From an uncultured Eubacteriales bacterium (lineage in GTDB: Bacteria; Bacillota; Clostridia; Oscillospirales; Acutalibacteraceae): a stretch of 64,000 nucleotides of DNA. The stretch's first letter is position 1; every line of letters begins with the position of its first letter. Below are positions 26,935 through 36,278 of the stretch, piece after piece. The stretch covers positions 1 to 64,000 of the forward strand of contig OMZU01000002.1 in assembly GCA_900315605.1 (NCBI GenBank), read 5' to 3'. The notes beneath the pieces are model-generated. The model saw only the letters and a program-made list of their open reading frames with translations. It did no database searches and had not been told where the DNA came from. The translations under genes were made by a program, and so were the position numbers.

Positions 26935-28047
26935 TCAAAGTTCAGAAATCAATTCTGAAATAATGCTGTTTGACACCAAAAAACCGTTCGGCGTTAGTCG
27001 GGCACGTTCGTTATTCATTATAACATAGTCGGAGCTTGCAAACAATTTTAGCTTTTTTATTAGACTTTCGGGCAACTTTTCGCCGAAACGCTGTTCGTAA
27101 TCTTCAAAAATCAAGCCGTCGCTCAATCTGAGAGCGAGCATAATAAATTCAGCCTTGTTTCCGCCGCTGCCGTCGGGAATTATTTTGTCTGCGGCAAAAT
27201 CTTCCATGCTTCTGTTATAATAAAACCTTTTTCCGTCAAAAAAAGAATGTGCCGACGGACCTAATCCTATGTATTCTCCGCATTTCCAATAGTTTATATT
27301 ATGTCTGCCCTCAAAGCCTTTTTTTGCGAAATTAGAAATTTCATATTGCTCGTACCCCAGCTTTTTCAGATACTCGACCGCATACAAATAAAGCTCCGCG
27401 GTTTCATCATCGCAGGGAAGAGCTAGCTTTTCGCGGTGTTTTCCAAAATAAGTTTCATCTTCAATTTTTAATATATATGAAGAAATATGCTCAACTCCGC
27501 AAGAAGCGCAAAAGTCGATAGATTTTTTCAGGCTTTCTTTGGCTTGCCCGGGAATGCCCATCATCAAATCCAGCGAGATGTTACATATCCCGGCTTTTTT
27601 TGCTCTCTGAACAGTGATTTGGGCGTCAGCGGCGGAATGGATCCTGCCGAGGGCTTTTAATTCACCTTTTGCCGCGCTTTGAAGTCCGACGGAAATTCTG
27701 TTAAAGCCTGCCTGACTTAGCTTTTCAAAATCAAGGTCTTTTCCGCTGTCCGGATTGACCTCAACGGTTATTTCTGCTTTGGGATCGACCTCAAAGCAAG
27801 ACTTTATTTTGTTGAGTAAATCGCAGAGAAGCTCTGCTCCCAAAACGCTGGGAGTGCCGCCGCCGAAATAAACGGAGCCTACAGATGTATTTTGGGCTTT
27901 TTCAGACCACATTTTTATTTTTTGTTTCAAAAGATTTGCATATTTTTCGTACTCTTCCTTATTTCCGCGACCGCTGAAAAAGTCGCAGTAAGGGCATTTG
28001 CTTTTGCAAAACGGGATATGGATATATAGTCCGATTGTTTGTTTCAT
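26935..28047 (-). CDS. hemW: HemW-like radical SAM heme chaperone
   Basis: A 370-residue radical SAM protein of the oxygen-independent coproporphyrinogen oxidase-like (HemN-like) family, HemW branch. The cluster motif is CKSKCPYCDF (CX3CX2C) preceded by LYIHIPFC; the next motif YFGGGTPSVLG is typical. The HemW/HemN C-terminal domain is present (EFIMLALRLSDGL). HemW proteins bind heme and are thought to deliver it rather than oxidise coproporphyrinogen, and many entries are mis-annotated as HemN. A strong minus-strand promoter lies about 150 nt upstream. Confidence 0.9.
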   Translation of the reverse strand: MKQTIGLYIHIPFCKSKCPYCDFFSGRGNKEEYEKYANLLKQKIKMWSEKAQNTSVGSVYFGGGTPSVLGAELLCDLLNKIKSCFEVDPKAEITVEVNPDSGKDLDFEKLSQAGFNRISVGLQSAAKGELKALGRIHSAADAQITVQRAKKAGICNISLDLMMGIPGQAKESLKKSIDFCASCGVEHISSYILKIEDETYFGKHREKLALPCDDETAELYLYAVEYLKKLGYEQYEISNFAKKGFEGRHNINYWKCGEYIGLGPSAHSFFDGKRFYYNRSMEDFAADKIIPDGSGGNKAEFIMLALRLSDGLIFEDYEQRFGEKLPESLIKKLKLFASSDYVIMNNERARLTPNGFLVSNSIISELISEL

Positions 28048-28118
28048 TCTTTTCCTCTACAACATTTTTTTAGGCACCACTAATGATTTAGTGAAGGTGA
28101 TAATCGACGCATATAGTA

Positions 28119-28148
28119 TTGGGGCAGAAACCGAAGTTTCTGCCCCAA
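28119..28148. repeat. Perfect 13-bp inverted repeat in the hemW leader
   Basis: TTGGGGCAGAAAC (28119-28131) and GTTTCTGCCCCAA (28136-28148) with loop CGAA, which on the minus-strand RNA reads C(UUCG)G, an extra-stable tetraloop. There is no T-run on either side, so it does not look like a normal terminator. Confidence 0.7.
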
Positions 28149-28197
28149 ATTTGGAAGGTATATGAAAAGATAGGAATAATCTTTACCTTACGTATAT

Positions 28198-28226
28198 ATA
28201 TTACAACATTTTAATAATTTTGTCAA
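28198..28226 (-). promoter_or_regulatory. Promoter of hemW
   Basis: On the minus strand TTGACA (28226-28221), 17-nt spacer, TAATAT (28203-28198). Near-consensus. Confidence 0.7.
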
Positions 28227-28269
28227 GCTTTTGTAGTGATTTATTTTATTATAATTTATCGATTAATTA

Positions 28270-28299
28270 TTGACATATCGGGTAAATAAATAATATAAT
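28270..28299 (+). promoter_or_regulatory. Promoter of prfC
   Basis: TTGACA at 28270-28275, 18-nt spacer, TATAAT at 28294-28299, both consensus. Start of transcription near 28306, about 30 nt before the prfC ATG. Confidence 0.7.
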
Positions 28300-28336
28300 A
28301 GAGTTTAAGGCAAAATATTCCGAAAGGATGAACCAA

Positions 28337-29923
28337 ATGAGTTCTTATAAATCAGAAATTGAGAAGCGCAGAACCTTTGCGATTATTTCGCATCCTGACG
28401 CCGGAAAAACCACGCTTACCGAAAAGCTCCTGCTTTACGGAGGCGCGATCAACCTTGCAGGCTCGGTCAAGGGCAAGCGCACCGCCAAGCACGCGGTTTC
28501 GGACTGGATGGAAATTGAAAAGCAAAGAGGTATTTCGGTTACATCCTCGGTTTTGCAGTTCAAGTACGACGGATACTGCATAAATATTCTTGACACTCCG
28601 GGACATGAGGATTTTTCGGAGGACACCTACCGCACGCTTATGGCGGCTGATTCTGCGGTCATGGTGATCGACGGCTCAAAGGGTGTTGAGAAGCAGACGA
28701 TAAAGCTCTTTAAGGTCTGTGTGATGCGCAATATCCCGATTATTACCTTTATAAATAAGATGGACAGAGACGCCAAAAATCCTTTTGATTTGCTTGAGGA
28801 TATAGAAAATGTTTTGGGGATCAATACTTATCCGATAAACTGGCCGATAGGCTCGGGCAAGGAATTTAAGGGCGTTTTTGACAGAAATACAAGAAAAATC
28901 CTCTCCTTTACCGCCAACAACGGTCAAAAAGAGGTTGAAAAAGAGGAGCTTGCGCTGGACGATCCGGCTTTGGAAGAGACGATCGGCTTTTATCACAAGC
29001 AAGATCTCTTTGATGATGTTGAGCTGCTCGACGGCGCAGGCGATGAATTTGACCTTGACGCTGTACGCAGTGGAAAGCTTACTCCAGTTTTCTTTGGCTC
29101 TGCTCTTACAAACTTTGGCGTTGAGCCGTTTTTGGAACAGTTTTTGAAGCTTACGACCTCTCCGCTTCCGCGTGAGACAGTGAGCGAAAACGTTGATCCG
29201 ATGTCCGACGATTTTTCTGCATTCGTGTTCAAAATTCAGGCGAATATGAACAAGGCTCACCGAGACAGGATCGCATTTATGAGAATTTGCAGCGGAAAGT
29301 TTGAGAAAAACATGGAGGTTTTCCATGTTCAGGGAAACAAAAAGCTAAGACTTTCTCAGCCTCAGCAAATCATGGCTCAGGAAAGAGAAATTGTTGAGGA
29401 GGCTTATGCCGGAGATATCATCGGCGTTTTTGACCCGGGCATCTTCTCGATCGGCGACACGATTTGTTCGGCAAATCACAAGGTCCAGTTCAAGGGTATC
29501 CCCACCTTTGCGCCCGAGCACTTTGCGCTTGTTCGCCAAAAGGATACAATGAAGCGCAAGCAGTTTATCAAGGGTACAAATCAGATCGCGCAGGAGGGTG
29601 CGATCCAGATTTTTCAGGAGCTTGACGCCGGAATGGAAGAGGTTATCGTCGGCGTTGTCGGCGTTTTGCAGTTTGACGTGCTTAAATATCGTCTTGAAAA
29701 CGAATACAACGTTGATATAATTATGGAAGGTCTGCCGTTTGAGTATATCAGGTGGATCGTCAATGAGGATATCGACCCCAAGGAGCTTGATTTGGCTTCC
29801 GACACCAAGAGGATCCAGGATCTTAAGGGAAATTATCTTCTGCTTTTTACAAGCTACTGGAGCATAGACTGGGCTTTGGAGCACAACAAGGGACTTGAGC
29901 TCAGAGAATTTGGAACAAACTAA
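28337..29923 (+). CDS. prfC: Peptide chain release factor 3
   Basis: A 528-residue translational GTPase that recycles RF1 and RF2 after termination. GTPase motifs: SHPDAGKTTLTEK (G1), DTPGHEDF (G3), NKMDRD (G4). The YTGRLDI-type C-terminus expected of RF3 ends here as WALEHNKGLELREFG. Start at ATG 28337 with GAAAGGA at 28322-28328; the upstream ATG at 28328 sits in that site. Own promoter upstream; the decarboxylase gene follows after 23 bases and may be cotranscribed. Confidence 0.95.
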   Translation: MSSYKSEIEKRRTFAIISHPDAGKTTLTEKLLLYGGAINLAGSVKGKRTAKHAVSDWMEIEKQRGISVTSSVLQFKYDGYCINILDTPGHEDFSEDTYRTLMAADSAVMVIDGSKGVEKQTIKLFKVCVMRNIPIITFINKMDRDAKNPFDLLEDIENVLGINTYPINWPIGSGKEFKGVFDRNTRKILSFTANNGQKEVEKEELALDDPALEETIGFYHKQDLFDDVELLDGAGDEFDLDAVRSGKLTPVFFGSALTNFGVEPFLEQFLKLTTSPLPRETVSENVDPMSDDFSAFVFKIQANMNKAHRDRIAFMRICSGKFEKNMEVFHVQGNKKLRLSQPQQIMAQEREIVEEAYAGDIIGVFDPGIFSIGDTICSANHKVQFKGIPTFAPEHFALVRQKDTMKRKQFIKGTNQIAQEGAIQIFQELDAGMEEVIVGVVGVLQFDVLKYRLENEYNVDIIMEGLPFEYIRWIVNEDIDPKELDLASDTKRIQDLKGNYLLLFTSYWSIDWALEHNKGLELREFGTN

Positions 29924-29946
29924 ATTTTTTAAAATACGGAGGATAT

Positions 29947-31347
29947 ATGCTGTACGATAAGCTGAAAGGTTATTCAAAAAGCGGCGTATATCCTTTTCAT
30001 ATGCCCGGACACAAGAGGCGTTTTTATAACGAAAAGCTTCCGTTTGAGCTTGACATCACCGAGATCGACGGCTTTGACAACCTTCAAAATCCAACCGGCT
30101 GTATCAAAGCTATTGAGGAAAGAGCCGCGCGGCTTTATGAAGTTAAAAAAGCATTTATTTCGGTAAACGGTTCAACCGGAGGTGTTTTGGCTGCAATCAG
30201 GTCTATGACAAAAAAGGGAGACCGGGTGCTGGTTGCAAGGAACTGTCACGCCTCGGTATATCACGCGATCGAGCTTTTTGGCTTGAAGCCCGAGTTTATT
30301 CTTCCGGAATATTACGAAAAATGTGATATATTCGCTTGGGTTTGCGCAAAACAAATCGAAAAAGCATTGGAAGAACACGCCGATATTTCGCTTGTTATCA
30401 TAACCTCTCCCACATATGAGGGCGTTTGCTCCGATGTCAAAGCCATAGCCGAGGTCTGTCACAATCACGGTGCAAAGCTGTTTGTTGATGAAGCGCACGG
30501 CGCGCATTTTCCGTTCTCGGAAAGCTTTCCGCAAGAGGCAGTAAAGGCAGGTGCAGACTCCGCTGTGATCAGCCTGCACAAAACCCTGCCTTCAATGACT
30601 CAAACCGCGCTTTTGTTGACTGATTCCGAGGAGCTTTCTCAAAGTCTGAAAAGCAACCTATCTTTTTTTCAGTCAAGCAGCCCGTCGTATGTTTTGATGG
30701 CTTCTGTTGAAATGTGCCTTGATTATATCGAAAAGAATAAAAGCGACTTTGAGCTTTATAATGAAAATCTAAATCGGTTTTATAAAGCTTCGCAAAGACT
30801 TAAAAATTTAAGACTTCTCAAAAAAGCTGACTTTGAATTTGGGTTCGATATCGGAAAGCTTGTTATTGTGACAAATAATACCGATCTCAGCGGAGTTGAG
30901 CTTGCTAAAATTCTCAGAGAGAAATATAAAATCGAAACTGAGATGTCCTCGCTCAATTATGTAATAGCCATGACTTCGGTTTGCGATACCAAAAGCAGTA
31001 TTGAGCGACTGCTTGAGGTACTCATTGAAATAGATTCAAATTGCCTTGTCCCGGATGAAATCAAACCTTCCTGTCATAAGCTTCAAATTCCCGATCGAGC
31101 CTTTCTGCCCTGCGAAGCAGAAAATCATACAGAAGTAAAAACAGAGCTTGACCGGGCAGAAAACAAAGCTGCAATGGAGTACATTTGGGCGTATCCGCCG
31201 GGGAGCCCCCTGATCGTTCCGGGCGAGATCATTTCCGGGGATTTGATTTTGATGATAAAATCCATGATCGACGCAGGAGTTTTGGTTTATTCCTCACAAA
31301 ATAACTTAAATAACAATCTTTGTATTTCGGTTGCCGAATTTGATTGA
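29947..31347 (+). CDS. Orn/Lys/Arg decarboxylase-family PLP enzyme
   Basis: A 466-residue fold-type I PLP enzyme of the basic amino-acid decarboxylase family (short, Gram-positive SpeA/Cad-like form without the N-terminal wing domain). Motifs: FHMPGHKRR at the start, NGSTGGVLAA, DEAHGAHFPF and the PLP-lysine segment SLHKTLPSMTQ. The product would be agmatine, cadaverine or putrescine; the sequence alone does not decide which. ATG behind ACGGAGG. The stop codon lies inside the SCIFF gene promoter. Confidence 0.88.
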   Translation: MLYDKLKGYSKSGVYPFHMPGHKRRFYNEKLPFELDITEIDGFDNLQNPTGCIKAIEERAARLYEVKKAFISVNGSTGGVLAAIRSMTKKGDRVLVARNCHASVYHAIELFGLKPEFILPEYYEKCDIFAWVCAKQIEKALEEHADISLVIITSPTYEGVCSDVKAIAEVCHNHGAKLFVDEAHGAHFPFSESFPQEAVKAGADSAVISLHKTLPSMTQTALLLTDSEELSQSLKSNLSFFQSSSPSYVLMASVEMCLDYIEKNKSDFELYNENLNRFYKASQRLKNLRLLKKADFEFGFDIGKLVIVTNNTDLSGVELAKILREKYKIETEMSSLNYVIAMTSVCDTKSSIERLLEVLIEIDSNCLVPDEIKPSCHKLQIPDRAFLPCEAENHTEVKTELDRAENKAAMEYIWAYPPGSPLIVPGEIISGDLILMIKSMIDAGVLVYSSQNNLNNNLCISVAEFD

Positions 31348-31372
31348 CAAATTGTCGTTAATATGCTAAAAT
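31344..31372 (+). promoter_or_regulatory. Strong promoter of the SCIFF gene
   Basis: Consensus TTGACA (31344-31349), 17-nt spacer, TAAAAT (31367-31372) with an extended -10 TGC. It overlaps the stop codon of the preceding gene. Confidence 0.75.
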
Positions 31373-31408
31373 CTAAATATAAAATTACAGTTAAGGAGTT
31401 CGATTTTC

Positions 31409-31558
31409 ATGAAAAGAATTAAAACTATTGAAACCCGCGATCTTAAAAAGACTGTAAAGACCGGAGGCTGCGGCGAATGCCAGACCTCTTGTCAGTCAGC
31501 CTGCAAAACCTCCTGCGGCGTTGCTAATCAGCAGTGCGAGAAGTGCAGCGAGAAATAA
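31409..31558 (+). CDS. scfA: SCIFF ranthipeptide precursor, seven-Cys variant
   Basis: A 49-residue precursor peptide of the SCIFF family (six cysteines in forty-five residues), a near-universal ribosomal peptide of Clostridia. The core GCGECQTSCQSACKTSC is the family signature, with a basic leader MKRIKTIETRDLKKT. The radical SAM maturase next door forms thioether crosslinks from Cys sulfur to Thr residues in this family. Here cysteines are at 21, 24, 28, 32, 36, 43 and 46: seven, one more than the name implies, because the tail is CEKCSEK. ATG at 31409 behind AAGGAG. Biological role of SCIFF is still unsettled (signalling or quorum sensing proposed). Confidence 0.93.
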   Translation: MKRIKTIETRDLKKTVKTGGCGECQTSCQSACKTSCGVANQQCEKCSEK

Positions 31559-31579
31559 TTATTGTTAATTAGGAATCAC

Positions 31580-31614
31580 GCCGTTAGCCTTTTCGGTTTA
31601 ACGGCTTTCCTTTT
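31580..31614 (+). terminator. Weak terminator or attenuator between SCIFF and maturase
   Basis: 7-bp stem GCCGTTA (31580-31586) with TAACGGC (31598-31604), followed by TTTCCTTTT. Partial read-through would give more precursor than maturase. Confidence 0.55.
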
Positions 31615-31669
31615 GCTCATATTTTTATATTTCAAACAAAGTGCCCGTCGGCGCACAGAGGGTAAATAA

Positions 31670-33046
31670 ATGATTCATCAGTATAAGCTAAACGGATATA
31701 ATATTGTGCTTGACCCGGCAAGCGGAAGCGTTCACAGCGTTGACGACCTTGCCTACGATATAATTGAATTGTTCCCGGATCATAAAAGGGAAGAGATAAC
31801 GGCATTGATGCTTGAAAAATACGGTTCCGATTCAGAGATAACCGAGCAGGAGATCATTGACTGCATTGACGATGTTGAGGAACTCAAGGCTCAGGGCAAG
31901 CTTTTTTCGGAGGACAAATACGAAAACATTGCCTTTGATTTCAAAAAACGTAATACTGTTGTAAAGGCTTTGTGCCTGCATATCGCACACACCTGCAACC
32001 TGAACTGCGAATACTGCTTTGCAAGTCAGGGAAAATATCACGGCGAACGAGCCCTGATGAGCTTTGAGGTAGGCAAGAGGGCGATTGACTTTTTGATAGA
32101 GAACTCAGGAAGCAGAGTGAATCTTGAGGTTGATTTTTTCGGCGGCGAACCGCTGATGAATTTTGACGTTGTAAAGCAAATCGTTGCCTATGCCAGAAGC
32201 ATTGAGAAGCAGCATAACAAAAACTTCCGTTTTACCTTAACCACCAACGGAATGCTTGTTGACGACGACGTTATCGAGTTTGCCAACAAAGAGTGTCACA
32301 ATGTTGTTTTGAGCTTGGACGGCAGAAAAGAAGTCCACGACCGGCTCAGAAAAACAATAAACGGCAAGGGAAGCTATGATATAATTGTTCCGAAATTCCA
32401 GGATTTTGTCAAAAAGAGAGGCAACCGCGGCTACTATGTCCGCGGCACCTTTACTCACAACAATACAGATTTTACCAATGATATTTTTCACATGGCGGAT
32501 CTGGGCTTTACCGAGCTTTCAATGGAGCCGGTTGTCTGCGATCCAAGCGATCCCTACGCGCTGACCTATGATGACTTGCCGGTGCTTTTTGAGCAGTATG
32601 AAATTCTTGCAAAGGATATGCTCAGACGCGAAAAGGAGGGCAAGCCGATCACATTCTATCATTATATGATAGACTTGACCGCAGGACCATGCATTTACAA
32701 AAGAGTCTCCGGCTGCGGCTCGGGAACAGAATACATGGCTGTTACTCCTTGGGGCGAGCTTTTTCCGTGTCACCAGTTCGTGGGTGAGCCAAAATATAGC
32801 CTGGGAAATATCTTTGACGGAGTTACAAACACCGAGGTTCAAAACGAGTTTAAATTATGCAACGCCTATGCCAGAGAGGATTGTAAGGATTGTTGGGCAA
32901 AGCTTTATTGCAGCGGTGGCTGCGCTGCCAATTCGTATCACGCCACAGGTTCAGTCACAGGTGTTTACAAATACGGCTGCGAGCTTTTTAAAAAGCGGAT
33001 AGAGTGTGCGATCATGATGAAGGTCGCTCAGTCAGAGGAGCAGTAA
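31670..33046 (+). CDS. scfB: SCIFF radical SAM maturase
   Basis: A 458-residue radical SAM/SPASM enzyme that installs thioether crosslinks on the SCIFF peptide. N-terminal RRE-like part (about 1-90) for leader binding; the radical SAM motif CNLNCEYCFA at about 107-116; FFGGEPLMNF typical of SPASM enzymes; C-terminal auxiliary-cluster cysteines in SGCGSGTEY, LFPCHQF, CKDCWAKLYCSGGCA and YGCELFKKR. All expected cysteines seem present. It lies 111 bases after the peptide gene. Its stop is only seven bases from the convergent feoB stop, with no terminator between them. Confidence 0.95.
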   Translation: MIHQYKLNGYNIVLDPASGSVHSVDDLAYDIIELFPDHKREEITALMLEKYGSDSEITEQEIIDCIDDVEELKAQGKLFSEDKYENIAFDFKKRNTVVKALCLHIAHTCNLNCEYCFASQGKYHGERALMSFEVGKRAIDFLIENSGSRVNLEVDFFGGEPLMNFDVVKQIVAYARSIEKQHNKNFRFTLTTNGMLVDDDVIEFANKECHNVVLSLDGRKEVHDRLRKTINGKGSYDIIVPKFQDFVKKRGNRGYYVRGTFTHNNTDFTNDIFHMADLGFTELSMEPVVCDPSDPYALTYDDLPVLFEQYEILAKDMLRREKEGKPITFYHYMIDLTAGPCIYKRVSGCGSGTEYMAVTPWGELFPCHQFVGEPKYSLGNIFDGVTNTEVQNEFKLCNAYAREDCKDCWAKLYCSGGCAANSYHATGSVTGVYKYGCELFKKRIECAIMMKVAQSEEQ

Positions 33047-33053
33047 AACTGCC

Positions 33054-34934
33054 TTAGAATCCAAAGCATCTCATTACCGACGAGGTTAAAAAACATAGTA
33101 TTATTCCCAAAGCAGTTGGAATTATAACAGACAGGAGCGTCCATTTGTGACTTCCTGTCTCTTTTTTTATCGTCAGACAGGTCGTTGAACACGGAAAATG
33201 CAAAACCGTGAAAATAATCATGCAAACGGCTGTTGTTACCGTCCAACCGTTAGAAGTAAAAAGACTCAGTAATTGCTCGTAGCTTGTGTATTCAACAAGC
33301 GTTCCGCTTGCCATATAAGACATTATGATTATGGGAATAACGGTTTCGTTTGCAGGAAACCCCAGAACGAACGCCATAATAATTACACCGTCAAGCCCCA
33401 TCAGTCTGCCTAAAGGATCGAAAAAATCCGTGCAGTATTTTAGGATAGAAAAATCGCCTATATAAATATTTGCCGTCAGCCAAATTATTGCACCGGCAGG
33501 CGCGGCAACCATCACAGCTCTGCCCAGCACAAACAGCGTTCGGTCTCTTATTGAGCTTATGATCGTTTTTAATAGCTGCGGTTTTCTGTAAGGCGGAAGC
33601 TCCAGCGCGAAGCTCGGCTTTTCGCTTTTGAGAATTGTGAGTGAGAGCAGCTTTGAAACAAACAGCGTGAATAATACACATCCGCTGATAATCATAAGCA
33701 GCAGCGCGGCGGTCATAACTGAGCTTCCTAAGCCAAACGAGCTTCCGGCAAAGAACATCATGATCATAGCGATCAAAATCGGGAACCGTCCGTTGCAGGG
33801 CATGATATTGTTTGTCAAAATCGCGGTTAGTCTGTCGCGGCGGTTTTCAAGTATTCTGCATCCGGTCACGCCGCAGGCATTACAGCCGATCCCCATTGCC
33901 ATGGTAAGGCTTTGTTTTCCGTGCGCACCGCATTTTGAAAAGAATTTGTCAAGATTAAAGGCGATCCTCGGCAAATAGCCCGAATCTTCTACAAGCGAAA
34001 ACAGCGGAAAGAATATTGCCATGGGCGGCAGCATCACAGCCACGACCCAACTCAAAGTTGTATAAACACCGTCGATAAGCAAGCCGGTAAAAAATGGATC
34101 AACGTTTAGGATTTCAAAAGCACGATAAAGTCCTTGTTTTATATTTCCGAAAACAAGGCTTAACAGCTCGCTGGGGTAATTTGCGCCAATGGCAGTGATC
34201 CAAAAAAGCAAACCAAACAGGCACAGCATCGCCGGAATACCGAATGCTTTTGAGGTCAAAAGACGATCTATCCTGCGATTTTTAATATCAAAGCTATTAT
34301 CTTTCTCAAGGCTTTGACACACAGCGCAAATCTCCCGGCACCTTTTTGAAAGGCTGCTGCTGATTTGCTCGTAGCTTTCGGAAGAAATCGAATACATATT
34401 TTTTTCGGTATTACATTTGATTTTGCCGCTGCAAACGCCGTATACTGCGTTTTTCAGTTCTTTGAGGCCTTGTTTTTTTGTTGCGCAGGTCTTTACGACC
34501 GGTGCGCCCAGCTCTTTGGACAAAGTCTTTTCATCAATAATAACGCCGCGCTTTTGGCTTTCGTCATACAAATTAAGGCAAACCACTGCCTTTGTTGCGA
34601 TCGCCAAAACCTGAAGGGCAAAGCTTAGATTTCTTTCAAGTATTCCGCTGTCAAGCACAATCACTACGCAGTCATAGTTCTTTGATTGTAAATAGTCTCT
34701 TGTGACAGCTTCTTCTCCCGAAAACGCCGACAGAGAATACGCTCCGGGCAAGTCGGTGACTTCAAACCGTTTTCCTTTGGCTTCAAAGCCTCCGAAAGCA
34801 AGCCCCACTGTTTTTCCCGTCCAGTTTCCGGTGTGCTGTCTCAGTCCGGTCAAAGCGTTAAAAAGCGTGCTTTTGCCGACGTTCGGATTTCCCGACAAGG
34901 CTATTGAAAAATCCGTTTCTTGTGGTTTATTCAT
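33054..34934 (-). CDS. feoB: Ferrous iron transporter FeoB
   Basis: A 626-residue Fe(II) transporter: N-terminal G domain (GNPNVGKSTLFN, DLPGAYSL, G4 site reading NLYDE), a helical GDI-like part, then a membrane domain with two gate regions, the first carrying IGCNACGVTGCR and the second the FPANET segment. Shorter than E. coli FeoB, as in many Clostridia. It overlaps feoA by eight bases. Starts at an ATG just inside feoA. In an anaerobe this is the main iron entry route. Confidence 0.94.
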   Translation of the reverse strand: MNKPQETDFSIALSGNPNVGKSTLFNALTGLRQHTGNWTGKTVGLAFGGFEAKGKRFEVTDLPGAYSLSAFSGEEAVTRDYLQSKNYDCVVIVLDSGILERNLSFALQVLAIATKAVVCLNLYDESQKRGVIIDEKTLSKELGAPVVKTCATKKQGLKELKNAVYGVCSGKIKCNTEKNMYSISSESYEQISSSLSKRCREICAVCQSLEKDNSFDIKNRRIDRLLTSKAFGIPAMLCLFGLLFWITAIGANYPSELLSLVFGNIKQGLYRAFEILNVDPFFTGLLIDGVYTTLSWVVAVMLPPMAIFFPLFSLVEDSGYLPRIAFNLDKFFSKCGAHGKQSLTMAMGIGCNACGVTGCRILENRRDRLTAILTNNIMPCNGRFPILIAMIMMFFAGSSFGLGSSVMTAALLLMIISGCVLFTLFVSKLLSLTILKSEKPSFALELPPYRKPQLLKTIISSIRDRTLFVLGRAVMVAAPAGAIIWLTANIYIGDFSILKYCTDFFDPLGRLMGLDGVIIMAFVLGFPANETVIPIIIMSYMASGTLVEYTSYEQLLSLFTSNGWTVTTAVCMIIFTVLHFPCSTTCLTIKKETGSHKWTLLSVIIPTALGIILCFLTSSVMRCFGF

Positions 34935-35193
34935 GCAAATCTACCTTCTTATCCGCAGATAAAACCGATACGCTGATTTTTTCTGCGTCCGAATTTCTCA
35001 GCGCAATAACTGCGTTTTTTACAAGGTAAGCCGTTGGGTCGCCAAATGGTGATTTATACAGCGGCGTGATTCGTGCGCCTCGGATTATTCCAAAATCAAA
35101 TATCCTGTTTATCAACGACCGGCTGCACCTAATTTGCTCAACTGTTGCCGTTTGGTTCAATTCGAGTTCACTCAAAGGAACGGTATTTTTCAT
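34927..35193 (-). CDS. feoA: Ferrous iron transport protein FeoA
   Basis: An 88-residue SH3-fold cytoplasmic partner of FeoB; typical pieces are INRIFDFGIIRGARI and FGDPTAYLVKNAVIALR. Start at ATG 35193 behind AGGTGAG; upstream in-frame starts would lack a site. First gene of the feoAB pair. No clear iron-regulator box was identified by eye in the short region between this gene and the divergent EamA gene. Confidence 0.92.
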   Translation of the reverse strand: MKNTVPLSELELNQTATVEQIRCSRSLINRIFDFGIIRGARITPLYKSPFGDPTAYLVKNAVIALRNSDAEKISVSVLSADKKVDLHE

Positions 35194-35301
35194 GATCTCA
35201 CCTACTCTTTTTATCCTATTCAAAAAGAGCGTTCAGGTTACATTAATGTTGTTTGACTTTGAATTAACAAAGTGTTAAAATTCAAAAAGCAAGGTGATAT
35301 G

Positions 35302-36222
35302 ATGAAAAACAATAACGTGAAAAGTGTATTTTTTCTTTTTTTGACTGCTTTTATATGGGGAATTGCATTTGTATCTCAAACCATGGGCGGCGTCTATATG
35401 CAGCCGTTCACATTTGTGTCCTTGAGATATTTCCTCGGCGGTCTTGTGATTTTGCCTCTGGCAATCCTCAACTTTTATAAGGACAGAAAAAAACCGCCGG
35501 AAAATCGCCTGATAAATATAAGGCAAACAATTCTCGGCGGTGTGCTCTGTGGGATCGCGCTGTGTACGGCTTCGCTGTTCCAGCAATACGGAATCATGAA
35601 CACAACCGTCGGAAAAGCCGGCTTTATTACTGCAATGTATATTATAATCACGCCGATTTTCGGGCTTTTTCTCGGGAAAAAATGCAGTCCTGCTGTTTGG
35701 ATAGGAGCTGTAGCGTCGATCATAGGAATGTATCTTTTGTGCATTACCGAGAGCTTTTCTCTTTCCTTGGGAGACCTGCTTGTGCTCATCTGTGCCGCGC
35801 TGTTTTCGGTGCATATTATGATAATCGACAGGTTTTCTCCTTTGACAGACGGCGTGGTTTTGTCATGTATACAGTTCTTTGTTGCCGCGTTTGTCAGCGG
35901 AATACTCGCACTTGTATTTGACAAGCCCTCGTTTTCACAGATCAGCGACGGGATATTTCCGCTGCTTTACTGCGGAATAATGTCAAGCGGTGTTGCTTAT
36001 ACTCTGCAAATTGTCGGACAAAGGAATTTTAATCCGACAATTGCTGCGATGATAATGAGCCTGGAAAGCGTTATTTCGGCAATTGCAGGATATTTTGCGT
36101 TCAAAATAGGATTTTTGCAGGAAAATCAAAGCCTGACAATAACTCAAATCATCGGCTGTGCGATCATACTTTGCGCTGTGATTTTTGTTCAGCAGCGCAA
36201 CTCCGCGATCAAATCTGACTAA
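35302..36222 (+). CDS. EamA/DMT-family transporter
   Basis: A 306-residue integral membrane protein with ten predicted helices made from two EamA repeats (about 8-145 and 155-300); the second-repeat signature PTIAAMIMSLESVISAIAGY is clear. Family members export amino acids, metabolites or drugs; substrate cannot be assigned. ATG at 35302 behind AAGGTG (35291-35296). Followed at once by the promoter of the B12 locus, to which it has no evident link. Confidence 0.88.
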   Translation: MKNNNVKSVFFLFLTAFIWGIAFVSQTMGGVYMQPFTFVSLRYFLGGLVILPLAILNFYKDRKKPPENRLINIRQTILGGVLCGIALCTASLFQQYGIMNTTVGKAGFITAMYIIITPIFGLFLGKKCSPAVWIGAVASIIGMYLLCITESFSLSLGDLLVLICAALFSVHIMIIDRFSPLTDGVVLSCIQFFVAAFVSGILALVFDKPSFSQISDGIFPLLYCGIMSSGVAYTLQIVGQRNFNPTIAAMIMSLESVISAIAGYFAFKIGFLQENQSLTITQIIGCAIILCAVIFVQQRNSAIKSD

Positions 36223-36278
36223 AAAGCGGATAAAACCGTAATTTATCGTAATTTTCAATAACACAAACAACCTAAGCA

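Noticed and set aside
28119..28148. Rho-independent terminator
   Set aside because: The stem is strong, but there is no T-run on either strand and it lies between divergent promoters.
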